Shown: positions 35,086 through 42,982 of the stretch, one piece after another
Numbering within the stretch: position 1 is the stretch's first letter
Layout of the letters: every line of letters starts with the position of its first letter
Notes under the pieces: generated by a model
Told to the model about the DNA's origin: nothing
Databases searched by the model: none
What the model saw: the letters and a program-made list of their open reading frames with translations, nothing else
Made by a program: the position numbers and the translations under genes
Assembly (NCBI RefSeq): GCF_016901575.1
Contig: NZ_JACJKQ010000003.1
Span: 124,001 to 188,000 of the forward strand
Direction of reading: 5' to 3'
Length of the DNA: 64,000 nucleotides
DNA from: Enorma phocaeensis
GTDB taxonomy: Bacteria; Actinomycetota; Coriobacteriia; Coriobacteriales; Coriobacteriaceae

Positions 35086-35191
35086 GTCCGGGTCTTGCTG
35101 CGCAAGCCCCGGGTCGCTGCGGAGGCCTGTGGCCTCCTTGCGCGCTGCGCGGCAAACGTTTATCACGTTTGCTCCGCTCCGCGCCCTACGG
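35086..35191. other. Palindrome-dense spacer between the two repeats
   Basis: Contains GGAGGCC-TGT-GGCCTCC (35121-35137) nested inside GCGCAAG...CTTGCGC, and GCAAACG-TTTATCA-CGTTTGC (35152-35172). No gene is seen. It could encode a folded RNA or be residue of a mobile element. Confidence 0.5.
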
Positions 35192-35280
35192 GTTCGAATC
35201 CCTCCTGCAACCAGTTGCAAGGAGCTATAGGTCTCAAATGATTTGGTTGTAGAAAGGGAAACTGGCGGAGGAGGAGGGAT
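35192..35280. repeat. 89-bp direct repeat, copy 2 (enters tRNA-Ser)
   Basis: Second exact copy. Its right end is the 3' part of the intact tRNA-Ser(CGA). With the following bases it forms GTTCGAATCCCTCCT (35192-35206) facing AGGAGGGATTCGAAC (35272-35286), a perfect 15-bp inverted pair. Confidence 0.9.
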
Positions 35281-35355
35281 TCGAACCCTCGTACCCGGGA
35301 ACACCGGATAAACGGTTTTCGAGACCGCCGCATTCAACCACTCTGCCACCCCTCC
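35263..35355 (-). tRNA. tRNA-Ser(CGA)
   Basis: 93 bases including the encoded CCA (complement TGG at 35263-35265). Acceptor GGAGGGG pairs with CTCCTCC, one G-U pair; G73. Anticodon loop CTCGAAA gives anticodon CGA. A long variable arm is present, and the T-arm is GAGGG-TTCGAAT-CCCTC. Its 3' end is duplicated upstream in the window (34997-35085 repeat). Confidence 0.95.
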
Positions 35356-35399
35356 GCATGGGGTGAACACGGCGCACCGTGGTGCGCCGTGGGATGATC

Positions 35400-35490
35400 T
35401 GGCGGAGAGTCAGGGATTTGAACCCTGGAGACGCTTTTGACGCCTACACGATTTCCAATCGTGCTCCTTCGGCCACTCGGACAACTCTCC
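35400..35490 (-). tRNA. tRNA-Ser(GGA)
   Basis: 88 bases plus encoded CCA (35400-35402). Acceptor GGAGAGT/ACTCTCC, G73, anticodon loop TTGGAAA (anticodon GGA), long variable arm, T-arm CAGGG-TTCAAAT-CCCTG. The 44 bases to the next tRNA contain a GGCGCACC/GGTGCGCC hairpin that may guide processing of a joint transcript. Confidence 0.95.
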
Positions 35491-35504
35491 GTAAAGCACA
35501 GGAA

Positions 35505-35533
35505 ATTGTACCGTATATCGCCCGCAATGCAAA
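35505..35533 (-). promoter_or_regulatory. Promoter of the tRNA-Ser genes
   Basis: On the minus strand: -35 TTTGCA (35533-35528), 17-base spacer, -10 TACAAT (35510-35505), 15 bases before the first base of tRNA-Ser(GGA). Confidence 0.7.
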
Positions 35534-35750
35534 TGCGATTTTTCATACGGTCCGCATTTGATGCAGTTTGCGGGCGTTTTGTGGACGTCGCAGCTAGAGG
35601 TGGTGCTCACGCTTCTGGGTAGGATGCAGGTCGCTCAAATTACTTAAGGCGCCCTTATATCGCGCGGAAGCTGTTCTTAATACCACGGAATCGGACGTTC
35701 TGACGTCAGGATGGCATCTACACTCACAGATAACGTGAGGAGATGTACGA

Positions 35751-36290
35751 ATGACACAGGATATGCGACATACGCTGACATGGCAGGCTTCGGTAAGAGA
35801 GGTGCCGAAGGCATCGGCGATATCGGTCTCGGACCGGGCGCTGGAAGACGCCGGCGCCCTCGAGATGGCTGTTCGCCATGCATTCTGGGAGGCATGCGAG
35901 CTCTTGCGTCGCGATGGGGCGCTCATGCCGTTCACCGTCGTGTGCACCCCAAGCGGCATGGAGATGGCCGATCATCCAGCCGCCAGCAGCGACGAGGTGT
36001 ACGAGGGGGTCAAGACGCTTCTTGCGCGCGTCGCCCCCGAAGCGTATGTGCTGTGCTACGACGGCTCGATCGATGTGGATGGCCGACATACCGATGCGGT
36101 GGTGTGCGAGGCCGCGCGGCGCGGCGATTCGGAGGCGACCCTTCTCGCGCTGCCTTATACAATCGGAGAAAATGGATACGTATTTGACGATGCGTACGCC
36201 TGCGTCGGCGTGACAAGTCAGCTGCAGCGAAGAACCATGTCGCCGAATGCTCGGCTGGGGGCGTTTTCGGGGACGCTGCTGTTCGTTTAG
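35751..36290 (+). CDS. Hypothetical protein
   Basis: 179 residues; GAGGAG lies 11-16 bases before the ATG. I recognise no family. It has an alpha/beta character without signal peptide or membrane helix: ALEMAVRHAFWEACELLRRDGALMPF near the start, EAYVLCYDGSIDVDGRHTDAVVCEAARRG in the middle and ARLGAFSGTLLFV at the end. The 260 bases in front hold the tRNA promoter and otherwise nothing clear. The membrane protein gene follows 44 bases on. Confidence 0.6.
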   Translation: MTQDMRHTLTWQASVREVPKASAISVSDRALEDAGALEMAVRHAFWEACELLRRDGALMPFTVVCTPSGMEMADHPAASSDEVYEGVKTLLARVAPEAYVLCYDGSIDVDGRHTDAVVCEAARRGDSEATLLALPYTIGENGYVFDDAYACVGVTSQLQRRTMSPNARLGAFSGTLLFV

Positions 36291-36334
36291 CGTTGAATTA
36301 CGGGTCGAGGTACGAGGGCGAGCAAGGAGTGACG

Positions 36335-37624
36335 ATGCTTTCTCAACAAGTTGGTTTCACGTCGTCGTGGCACATGCTCACGCGCGACAAGGGGTGGATC
36401 AAGCCGGTGCTGATCTTGGCGCTCGTGGGATGGGTTCCCATCGTGGGACCCATGGCGATTCTGGGCTTTGGCTTTGAATGGGCGCGCCTGACCGCATGGG
36501 GAATCGACGCGGCGCCCAAGCAGCGCGGCGTCGATGTGGGCAAGGTTCTCGGTACCGGCGCCCGCGCCTTTGCGGTGTATCTCACGCTGGGGATCGCGGC
36601 GTCTCTTGTGTGCGGGGTGCTTACTGCGGGCGCGGTGAGCTTTACGTTCACGCCCCTTTCGGTCGGCCTTCGGACGTGGTTTTTGGACTTCGACATGAAC
36701 CTGCGCGGGATCGGCCTTTTGGGCGCGGCCGTCGGAATGATGCTCGGGACCTTTATCCATATGGCGATGATGCGCGCGACGCTGTATGACAGCTTTGGCG
36801 CCGGTTGGCGCCTCGATCGCCTGTGCCAGATGGTCGGTCGAGATTTCGGCGGCTTTCTGCGGGTGTGCGTAGTCTCCCTTGCGTCGACTGCCATCGTGGT
36901 TGCGTGCGGCGCGGTGCTCGCCATCATCGGGGGCATCTTCATCGCAGGGGGCGCCTTGGGCATCGTCTTCTCTGGAGGCTACAGCTACGACTCGTGGGGC
37001 CACGATGGCATGGGCTACCTGCTGCATCAGCTGTTCTCGCTTGGCCCGTCGTTCATGCTCGTGGCGGTGCTGCTGATGATCCTTGCCGTGTTTGCCTGTG
37101 CCGTGGTGACGGTGTCTATGGAGCTCGTCAACATCAATGCGTGCGGACAGTGGTTCAGCCGCTTCTCGGTCGATCGTTGGGGGCTGTCTTCGGATCCGCT
37201 GCCTGACGGCGCGCCCACGGTGACGGGCTTTAGCCCGCAGGGCGAGCCGACCCACGCCGCCGCAAGCGGTGGTCCCGCGGCGCCCTCTGACATCCCGGTA
37301 CAGCCGGGCGCGACTGCCGCCGATGCCCCATCCGTTGCCGGAGCCGCGCCTAGCGACTGGTCGCCTGCGGCATACGCCGCGTCCGCTTCGGCCTCCGAAT
37401 ACTCTTCAGGGGGATCGCTGGCAACGCCGAGGACGCCCGACAAGCCGAGCGATGCCGCGGCGGGTTTCGCCTCGCCGTCATCTTCGGAAAGCGGCGTTGC
37501 TCCGACTACCGTGTTGCCCCAGCAGTCCTCAGTTGATGGCTCTGAGAAGGGCGAGGACGATGAAGCGTTCGGCCCGATCGCTTCGACAGATCGCGAGGGT
37601 GGCGGCCCGATTTCGGAGGGCTAG
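36335..37624 (+). CDS. DUF4013-like membrane protein with long Pro/Ser/Ala tail
   Basis: 429 residues from the ATG at 36335 (AAGGAG upstream; an ATG at 36293 lacks a site). About six hydrophobic segments fill residues 20-275, starting DKGWIKPVLILALVGWVPIVGPMAILGFGFEWAR, which fits the DUF4013 pattern. The remaining ~140 residues are a disordered, acidic, Ala/Pro/Ser-rich tail ending TDREGGGPISEG. Function unknown. A terminator follows. Confidence 0.65.
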   Translation: MLSQQVGFTSSWHMLTRDKGWIKPVLILALVGWVPIVGPMAILGFGFEWARLTAWGIDAAPKQRGVDVGKVLGTGARAFAVYLTLGIAASLVCGVLTAGAVSFTFTPLSVGLRTWFLDFDMNLRGIGLLGAAVGMMLGTFIHMAMMRATLYDSFGAGWRLDRLCQMVGRDFGGFLRVCVVSLASTAIVVACGAVLAIIGGIFIAGGALGIVFSGGYSYDSWGHDGMGYLLHQLFSLGPSFMLVAVLLMILAVFACAVVTVSMELVNINACGQWFSRFSVDRWGLSSDPLPDGAPTVTGFSPQGEPTHAAASGGPAAPSDIPVQPGATAADAPSVAGAAPSDWSPAAYAASASASEYSSGGSLATPRTPDKPSDAAAGFASPSSSESGVAPTTVLPQQSSVDGSEKGEDDEAFGPIASTDREGGGPISEG

Positions 37625-37652
37625 CGGACGCGCTTGAACATAGCTGATGGCG

Positions 37653-37685
37653 GACCCTGTGGGCAGATGCCTGCAGGGTCTTTTC
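37653..37685 (+). terminator. Terminator after the DUF4013-like gene
   Basis: GACCCTG (37653-37659) pairs with CAGGGTC (37674-37680), followed by TTTTC. The stretch 37686-37940 that follows shows no gene I can support. Confidence 0.65.
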
Positions 37686-37945
37686 ATGGAGAGTCTCTGG
37701 AGCTGCCGCAGGCGGTGCACGTTGCCCGATTGGGAATTTGCATCAGTCGGCGCGCGCAAGCAGGCGAGCGATGCCTTTGTTGGATATTGGCAAGGCCTGA
37801 GCGATGGTTTCGACAAGAGATGTGAAAGATTGTGGCAAGAGGGGTGTAGCAAGATGTGGTTCCAGGCGCGCCCTCTTCGAGCGCGTGGCCAGGAAAGCCA
37901 GGTGGAGGCCAAATTGTGGAGGTCATGATGGGGCTCAACGACTTC

Positions 37946-37974
37946 TTGAGAATTCCGGTCCAAGAAGGTATAGT
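37946..37974 (+). promoter_or_regulatory. Promoter of the rpsF operon
   Basis: -35 TTGAGA at 37946-37951, 17-base spacer, -10 TATAGT at 37969-37974, about 70 bases before rpsF. The 5' leader (37982-38043) is short; I see no clear S6:S18 autoregulatory fold but did not exclude one. Confidence 0.65.
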
Positions 37975-38043
37975 TTCTGAGTCCTTTCCTGCTTCAGGCG
38001 CACCTTCACGACCTGAAGCCTTATGCCCAGAGGAGGTGACCAC

Positions 38044-38337
38044 ATGAAGGCCTATGAACTGCTGTTCTTCGTCAACCCCGCTCTCGACCCCGAGACCCGT
38101 CTCGCCGTCATGAAGCGTATCGACACCACGATCGCTGAGGGCAACGGCAAGGTTGACAACGTTGACGAGTGGGGCAAGCGCAAGCTCGCCTACGAGATCA
38201 ACGGTCTCACCGAAGGTGACTACACCCTCATCAACTTCCACGCAGATCCCACCCAGATCGCCGAGCTCGATCGCGTTCTTCGCATCACCGATGCGGTGGA
38301 GCGTCACATGATCGTTCGTCGCGACGACAAGGAGTAA
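38044..38337 (+). CDS. rpsF: 30S ribosomal protein S6
   Basis: 97 residues; AGAGGAGGTGACCAC precedes the ATG at 38044. Typical S6: YELLFFVNPALD, WGKRKLAYEINGLTEGDYTLINF, and LRITDAVERHMIVR. Binds S18 and 16S rRNA in the platform of the small subunit. First gene of the conserved rpsF-ssb-rpsR-(DUF2232)-rplI order. Confidence 0.97.
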   Translation: MKAYELLFFVNPALDPETRLAVMKRIDTTIAEGNGKVDNVDEWGKRKLAYEINGLTEGDYTLINFHADPTQIAELDRVLRITDAVERHMIVRRDDKE

Positions 38338-38412
38338 GCGACAGCGTCGGATGGGGGCGCCTGCGCCCCGGCACGCGAATGCGTGCAGTAGGTTTGAGAG
38401 GTAGTGAGTCAC

Positions 38413-38874
38413 ATGAGCATCAACCGAGTGAATATTTCGGGCAATCTCACGCGTGATCCCGAGCTGCGTATGACCAGCGGCGGCACCCAGGTGCTTTCGT
38501 TTGGCGTGGCGGTCAACGACCGTCGCCGCAATCCGCAGACGGGTGACTGGGAGGACTATCCCAACTTCGTGGACTGCACCATGTTCGGGACCCGCGCCGA
38601 GGCCGTGAACCGCTTTTTGAGCAAGGGTTCCAAGGTCGCGATCGAGGGAAAGCTCCGCTACAGCTCCTGGGAACGCGACGGCCAGCGCCGCAGCAAGCTC
38701 GAGGTCATCGTCGATGAAATCGAGTTCATGAGCCGCGGCCAGCAGTCGCCTGACGGCGGTTACGGGCAGCCTGCTGCCCCGGCGCCGCGTCAGTATGCGT
38801 CTCAGCCCCAACCTGCGGCGCCCGTCCAGGCTCCGCCTGCGGTGGACGTCTACGATGAGGACATCCCGTTCTAG
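38413..38874 (+). CDS. ssb: Single-stranded DNA-binding protein
   Basis: 153 residues from the ATG at 38413 (GAGAGGT upstream; a GTG at 38404 is too close to it). OB fold in 1-110: [62 protein letters not shown] Pro/Gln/Ala-rich linker follows, with the acidic tip VYDEDIPF that docks partner proteins. Located between S6 and S18 as in many bacteria. Confidence 0.96.
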   Translation: MSINRVNISGNLTRDPELRMTSGGTQVLSFGVAVNDRRRNPQTGDWEDYPNFVDCTMFGTRAEAVNRFLSKGSKVAIEGKLRYSSWERDGQRRSKLEVIVDEIEFMSRGQQSPDGGYGQPAAPAPRQYASQPQPAAPVQAPPAVDVYDEDIPF

Positions 38875-38941
38875 GGATCGTCAGACTTCAGTGAGGGCGC
38901 GCGCAGCATCTGCTCCCGCGCCGCAAGAAAGGTATTTTGAC

Positions 38942-39208
38942 ATGGCTAATGATTATTCAGCACGTCAGCCGCGTCGTAAGTACTGCCAGTTCTGCAAGGA
39001 GGGCACTGAGTACATCGACTACAAGGATACTCAGCTCCTCCGTAAGTACATGACCGACCGCGGCAAGATCAAGCCCCGTCGCGTCACTGGCGCTTGCACG
39101 CAGCATCAGCACGACATCGCGAACGCCATCAAGCGCGCCCGCGAGATGGCCCTGCTGCCGTACACCGTCCCCGTGGTTTCTTCCCGCGGCGGCCGTGATC
39201 GCGGCTAA
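38942..39208 (+). CDS. rpsR: 30S ribosomal protein S18
   Basis: 88 residues from the ATG at 38942 (GAAAGG upstream). Core [11 protein letters not shown]...[49 protein letters not shown] is S18. The CX2C in YCQFCK plus a later Cys/His suggests the zinc-binding (C+) form, which some actinobacteria replace by a zinc-free paralogue when zinc is scarce. Confidence 0.97.
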   Translation: MANDYSARQPRRKYCQFCKEGTEYIDYKDTQLLRKYMTDRGKIKPRRVTGACTQHQHDIANAIKRAREMALLPYTVPVVSSRGGRDRG

Positions 39209-39226
39209 CAGGCTGTAGCGTAGCAG

Positions 39227-40207
39227 ATGGTTCAGGGTAGCCAGAACATCCCGGGAAACGAGCTGGTTCCAGCGCCCAAGCAGGGCGGCGCGCTGTCGCC
39301 GCTGTGGTATGTGGGCGTTGCGCTCTCGGTTGCGATGGTGAGCTGGTACCCGTTGTTTGGCGTCATGCTGCTTGCTGGCGTGGCGCGTACTATCGTCGAT
39401 CGTGGCGGTCACCGCGCTCTTGTGGGCGTGGTGCTCGCAGCAGTGGTGCCCATCGTCGCATTTGCGGCGATGCTCGGTCTGTCCCAAGGCCTGGTCCTGG
39501 TGCCCGCTGCATTCACCTCGCTCGCGCTTGCGACGCTCATGTGTCGCGGACGCGCGAGCGTCACGGCCGTGTCTTCCGTCGTGGTTGCGGGAACTCTCGC
39601 AAGCTTGGCGGTCGACGCGATCATTCTCGCGGGACAAGGCCTCGGCGTTGCCGAGACCACCTGCGGGGCCTTGCTTGAGACCGTGCGCCTGGCGGCAGGA
39701 GACGGCGTCGCCTCCGACGCAATCGTCAGCGCCGCTGAGCCTCTCGTGCGGGCCTTATGGCCTCTCGTGTACTCTTTGACGGTCATGGTGAATGCTGTTG
39801 GCGCTGGCATCGGCGCTTTTGTCGCCGCACCTCGCGGGACAGCTCCCTGCCGGGCTCCCCAGCTCGCGAACTTCGACGCCCCCCTTTGGTCGGTTGCAGC
39901 GCTCGCGCTCTCCATCCTGGGGATGGGCGCCTCGTTTGCGGACATTCCGTACGCAGACGTGGTTCGCACGGTGTCGGCGACGGTATTCATGAACGTCCGT
40001 ATCATCTTCGCTGCCCAGGGGTTGGGCGTGCTCTCCAGCATGCTCATGCGCCTGCGCACGGGTTGCATGCTTCGGCCGCTTATCATCTGCTTTGCAGTCT
40101 GGATTGAGGCGATGTCTTTTATCCTGAGCATCGTCGGCCTCATCGACGTCTGGGCCAACTTCCGCAAGCTTGCTCGCGGTGGTTCTGACGCAGAGGCACT
40201 TACGTAA
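39227..40207 (+). CDS. DUF2232-family membrane protein
   Basis: 326 residues with about eight hydrophobic segments and a polar N-terminus. DUF2232 (YybS-type) proteins are often encoded between rpsR and rplI, exactly the position here; that position is the main support. Function unknown. The ATG at 39227 lacks a perfect ribosome site, but the frame begins 18 bases after rpsR and ends 39 bases before rplI. Confidence 0.75.
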   Translation: MVQGSQNIPGNELVPAPKQGGALSPLWYVGVALSVAMVSWYPLFGVMLLAGVARTIVDRGGHRALVGVVLAAVVPIVAFAAMLGLSQGLVLVPAAFTSLALATLMCRGRASVTAVSSVVVAGTLASLAVDAIILAGQGLGVAETTCGALLETVRLAAGDGVASDAIVSAAEPLVRALWPLVYSLTVMVNAVGAGIGAFVAAPRGTAPCRAPQLANFDAPLWSVAALALSILGMGASFADIPYADVVRTVSATVFMNVRIIFAAQGLGVLSSMLMRLRTGCMLRPLIICFAVWIEAMSFILSIVGLIDVWANFRKLARGGSDAEALT

Positions 40208-40246
40208 TCAAAGCGCCGCACACGCGGTGCGTTCGAAGGAGATCTC

Positions 40247-40768
40247 ATGAAAGTCGTTCTTCTTGGTGAGATCAAGGGCAAGGGTGGCGAGGGCGATATC
40301 GTCGATGTCGCTCAGGGTTACGCCGAGAACTACCTCTTCCCGAAGAAGCTCGCCGTTGCGGCTACCAAGGGCAACCTGAAGCAGCTTGAGGAGCGCCGCA
40401 ACAACATCGAGAAGCGCGAGGCCGTCCGTCTGGCCGACGCCACCGCGCTCAAGGAGACCCTCGATGGCAAGCAGGTCACCGTTGACGTCAAGGTTGGCGA
40501 CGAGGGCGTCCTGTTTGGTTCGGTCACCGCTGCCATGATCGCCGACGCGATCAAGGAGCAGCTGGGTACCGAGATCGATCGCAAGCGCGTCGAGCTCGGC
40601 AAGCCCATCAAGGTTGCCGGTGCCCACGAGGTTACGATTTCGCTCTATCGTGACATCCGCACCACCGTCGTGGTGCTCGTCGGCGTCAAGCCCGAGGAGC
40701 TCGTCTCCGAGGATGCCGAGGCCGAGGTCGCCGAAGAGGAGGCCGCAGCCGAGGAGACCGCCGAGTAG
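40247..40768 (+). CDS. rplI: 50S ribosomal protein L9
   Basis: 173 residues; GAAGGAG precedes the ATG. N-domain MKVVLLGEIKGKGGEGDIVDVAQGYAENYLFPK, then the long connecting helix (LKQLEERRNNIEKREA) and the C-domain (GVLFGSVTAAMIADAIKEQLG). It carries an extra acidic tail, rich in Glu/Ala (EDAEAEVAEEEAAAEETAE), beyond the usual ~150 residues. Last gene of the operon. Confidence 0.97.
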   Translation: MKVVLLGEIKGKGGEGDIVDVAQGYAENYLFPKKLAVAATKGNLKQLEERRNNIEKREAVRLADATALKETLDGKQVTVDVKVGDEGVLFGSVTAAMIADAIKEQLGTEIDRKRVELGKPIKVAGAHEVTISLYRDIRTTVVVLVGVKPEELVSEDAEAEVAEEEAAAEETAE

Positions 40769-40803
40769 CCTCGCGCCTCTTGGCACATATGCTTTTGAGC
40801 GAT

Positions 40804-40836
40804 AAGGCCCTGCGCAACGGCGCGGGGCCTTTTTCG
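40804..40836 (+). terminator. Terminator of the rpsF-rplI operon
   Basis: AAGGCCCTGCGC (40804-40815) pairs with GCGCGGGGCCTT (40820-40831) around AACG, then TTTCG; one T-G pair. Confidence 0.85.
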
Positions 40837-40977
40837 TACCGTGCGCCTCATTCGTCTCTGCGCCGATCCGCTCATTTGCCGAGCCGCCAGTGCCGCCTGC
40901 GCCTTTGGCGTCCCAACATCGAATAACACCCCTTACGATAGCAGCAGGCGCGAACGCTCTGTGGGAAGGGGTTTCAT

Positions 40978-42606
40978 ATGGGTGTGTTGCGAAACGTGAC
41001 GGCGGCGACGCCATGTGCCCAGCGAGGGATGCATGGAGAGCGGGCAGGATCGAGCCGTGCCCTCGTGGTTGCTCTGGCGACGATGCTTGCGCTTGCTCTG
41101 ACCGCCGCGCTGCCCACCCCTCTCTTTGCCCAAGAGGATCCCGGTCCCTCCCCGTGGTTGGACCTGGTCGAGGAAAACGGTGTGGTCGAGGTTCCGTACA
41201 CATGTGTTCAGGTGCAAAACCCCGATGGCTCCTATGGCCTTGAGCCGCAAGCCGTCGTTGAGCCGCTCGAAGTCTCGACGGATGCGATCGTCTATGTCGG
41301 CCAGGCGATTCAGCGCCTCGAGACCATGATCGATATCAGCCGGTTCAACCTGACGGGCGATGAGGCGATGGCGCTGTACGACCTGGTGAAGAACTCGTTT
41401 CCGGACCTCTTCTATGTGAGCGGCGGCGGATATGCCGGCTACCGGCCAGGCATGGCGGACTACATCATCCCCATGTACGACTTTCCCATGGAACAGATTC
41501 CCGCAATGAAGGCGACATATGAGGCGAAGATCGCAGAAGCGCTCGACTGGGTAGACGCCGGCATGGGGCAGGCGGAGAAAGCGAAGGCGTTGCACGACTA
41601 CATCGTCATCCACTGCTCCTATGCACAGTCATGGTCATCTGACACCTTCCAGTACATCCACAGCGCTTACGGCGCCTTGGTCAATGGAAGCGCGGTGTGC
41701 GAGGGATACGCCAACCTATACCGCGACCTGTGCGCCCGCGCCGGTCTTGGTGCCTGCGGCGTCGAGTCTCCCAACATGAATCATGCTTGGAACCAGATCA
41801 TGGTCGGCGACCAGTGGTATCACGTCGACGTTACGTGGGACGACCCGATCGGTGGCTCGCCGGCCGTGGTGCGCCAGACATACTTCCTGAAGTCCGAAGA
41901 CTACTTCTCCTTCGATCACTATGATTGGTATCAGTATTTCTCGAGCCCGGACACGCGCTATGACAGCGTAACCTGGCAGACGTATTGGGAGCCTGCGGTG
42001 GTGCATCCATACGGGTTCCGCGACGTTCATGAGAACGATTGGTACGTGACTTCGGGAGTCCTGGAATTTATGGTTGAAAACAACCTGATGTCCGGGGTGA
42101 GCGATACGGCATTCGACCCCAACGGCAATATGACGCGTGCTCAGTTCGCAACGATTCTGTGGCGCTACTTCGAGCCGGAGGCAGATGCGAGCTACAACGC
42201 GGCAACCGCCGTTAACGAGACGGACCTGCCCGACATTGGAGGCGGCCAATGGTATACGGGTGCAGCCAACTGGGCCGTGCAGGCCGGCGTCATCAGCGGT
42301 GTAGAGGCCGCTGGCGGGCAGTGGTTCCGTCCGGACGATCCCGTTACGCGCGAACAGGTCGTCACCATGCTGCTGAGGGCATCGGGCAGACAGTTCCCGG
42401 TGAGCGACGAGACGCTGGCGGCGTTCGCCGGCTATCGTGATGCGCCGGCGACTTCGGCGTGGGCGAGAGACAACGTTCTGCAGGCCTTGGAGATTGGTCT
42501 CCTAAAGGGGAACAACGGCGAGCTCCGCACCGCCTCCAGTTGCACCAGGGCCGAAGGGGCTACCTTTATCATGCGCGCGATTCAGCAGGGGTTGCTGGGC
42601 GAATGA
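40978..42606 (+). CDS. Secreted transglutaminase-like protein with SLH repeats
   Basis: 542 residues; GGAAGGGG precedes the ATG. A Sec signal is expected in the first ~51 residues (basic N-terminus, ALVVALATMLALALTAALP, LFA-Q). The transglutaminase-like fold spans ~190-300, with the triad Cys241 (SAVCEGYANLYRDLC), His269 (NHAWNQIMVG) and Asp284 (YHVDVTWDDP). Three S-layer-homology repeats fill ~345-542 (FRDVHENDWYVTSGVLEFMVE; DIGGGQWYTGAANWAVQAGV; GYRDAPATSAWARDNVLQAL). It is therefore predicted to be anchored to the wall by SLH while acting as a peptidase or cross-linking enzyme. It stands alone between terminators. Confidence 0.88.
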   Translation: MGVLRNVTAATPCAQRGMHGERAGSSRALVVALATMLALALTAALPTPLFAQEDPGPSPWLDLVEENGVVEVPYTCVQVQNPDGSYGLEPQAVVEPLEVSTDAIVYVGQAIQRLETMIDISRFNLTGDEAMALYDLVKNSFPDLFYVSGGGYAGYRPGMADYIIPMYDFPMEQIPAMKATYEAKIAEALDWVDAGMGQAEKAKALHDYIVIHCSYAQSWSSDTFQYIHSAYGALVNGSAVCEGYANLYRDLCARAGLGACGVESPNMNHAWNQIMVGDQWYHVDVTWDDPIGGSPAVVRQTYFLKSEDYFSFDHYDWYQYFSSPDTRYDSVTWQTYWEPAVVHPYGFRDVHENDWYVTSGVLEFMVENNLMSGVSDTAFDPNGNMTRAQFATILWRYFEPEADASYNAATAVNETDLPDIGGGQWYTGAANWAVQAGVISGVEAAGGQWFRPDDPVTREQVVTMLLRASGRQFPVSDETLAAFAGYRDAPATSAWARDNVLQALEIGLLKGNNGELRTASSCTRAEGATFIMRAIQQGLLGE

Positions 42607-42738
42607 CCACGTTGGGACCTGCCGTTGTCCACGCAGGCCGACCAGCTCTGGAGCCGTCGCCATTTCTGGGGCGGGGAGTCGTGTGTTCAGGGGGCGGAGA
42701 GCTCCCATGTCCATCGATCTTGGGCACTTGCGGCGAGA

Positions 42739-42771
42739 CGGGCCCTGCGCAGCGGCGCGGGGGCCTTTCTC
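42739..42771 (+). terminator. Terminator between SLH protein gene and EF-G paralogue
   Basis: GGCCCTGCGC (42741-42750) pairs with GCGCGGGGGCC around AGCG, then TTTCTCG. It resembles the rplI terminator. The rest of 42607-42982 contains no gene that I can support. Confidence 0.7.
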
Positions 42772-42982
42772 GTTTGACGCGGCGCCTGCAATCGAGCGCC
42801 GCTCCCCCTTTACCGCAAACGAGTGCGCGCTGGGCGAAAGGTGGGCATGCCGCCTGGGAACAACGGGTAGTCTCGTCAGTAATGTATGAGTTTGTGCGCG
42901 CACGGTGCCAGCCCAAGCTCTCCCGCGTCGCCTTGTGCCTGCGGGGCTTTGCAGCCGTGCGCCCCAACCAAAGGAGGTTGCC

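Noticed and set aside
35048-35370. Proline-rich short frames across the repeats and tRNA-Ser
   Set aside because: They are translations of tRNA and duplicated tRNA pieces.
37686-37928. An 80-codon plus-strand frame between two terminator/promoter signals before rpsF
   Set aside because: No ribosome site, Arg/Cys/Trp-rich composition, no recognisable feature; it ends at the rpsF promoter region.
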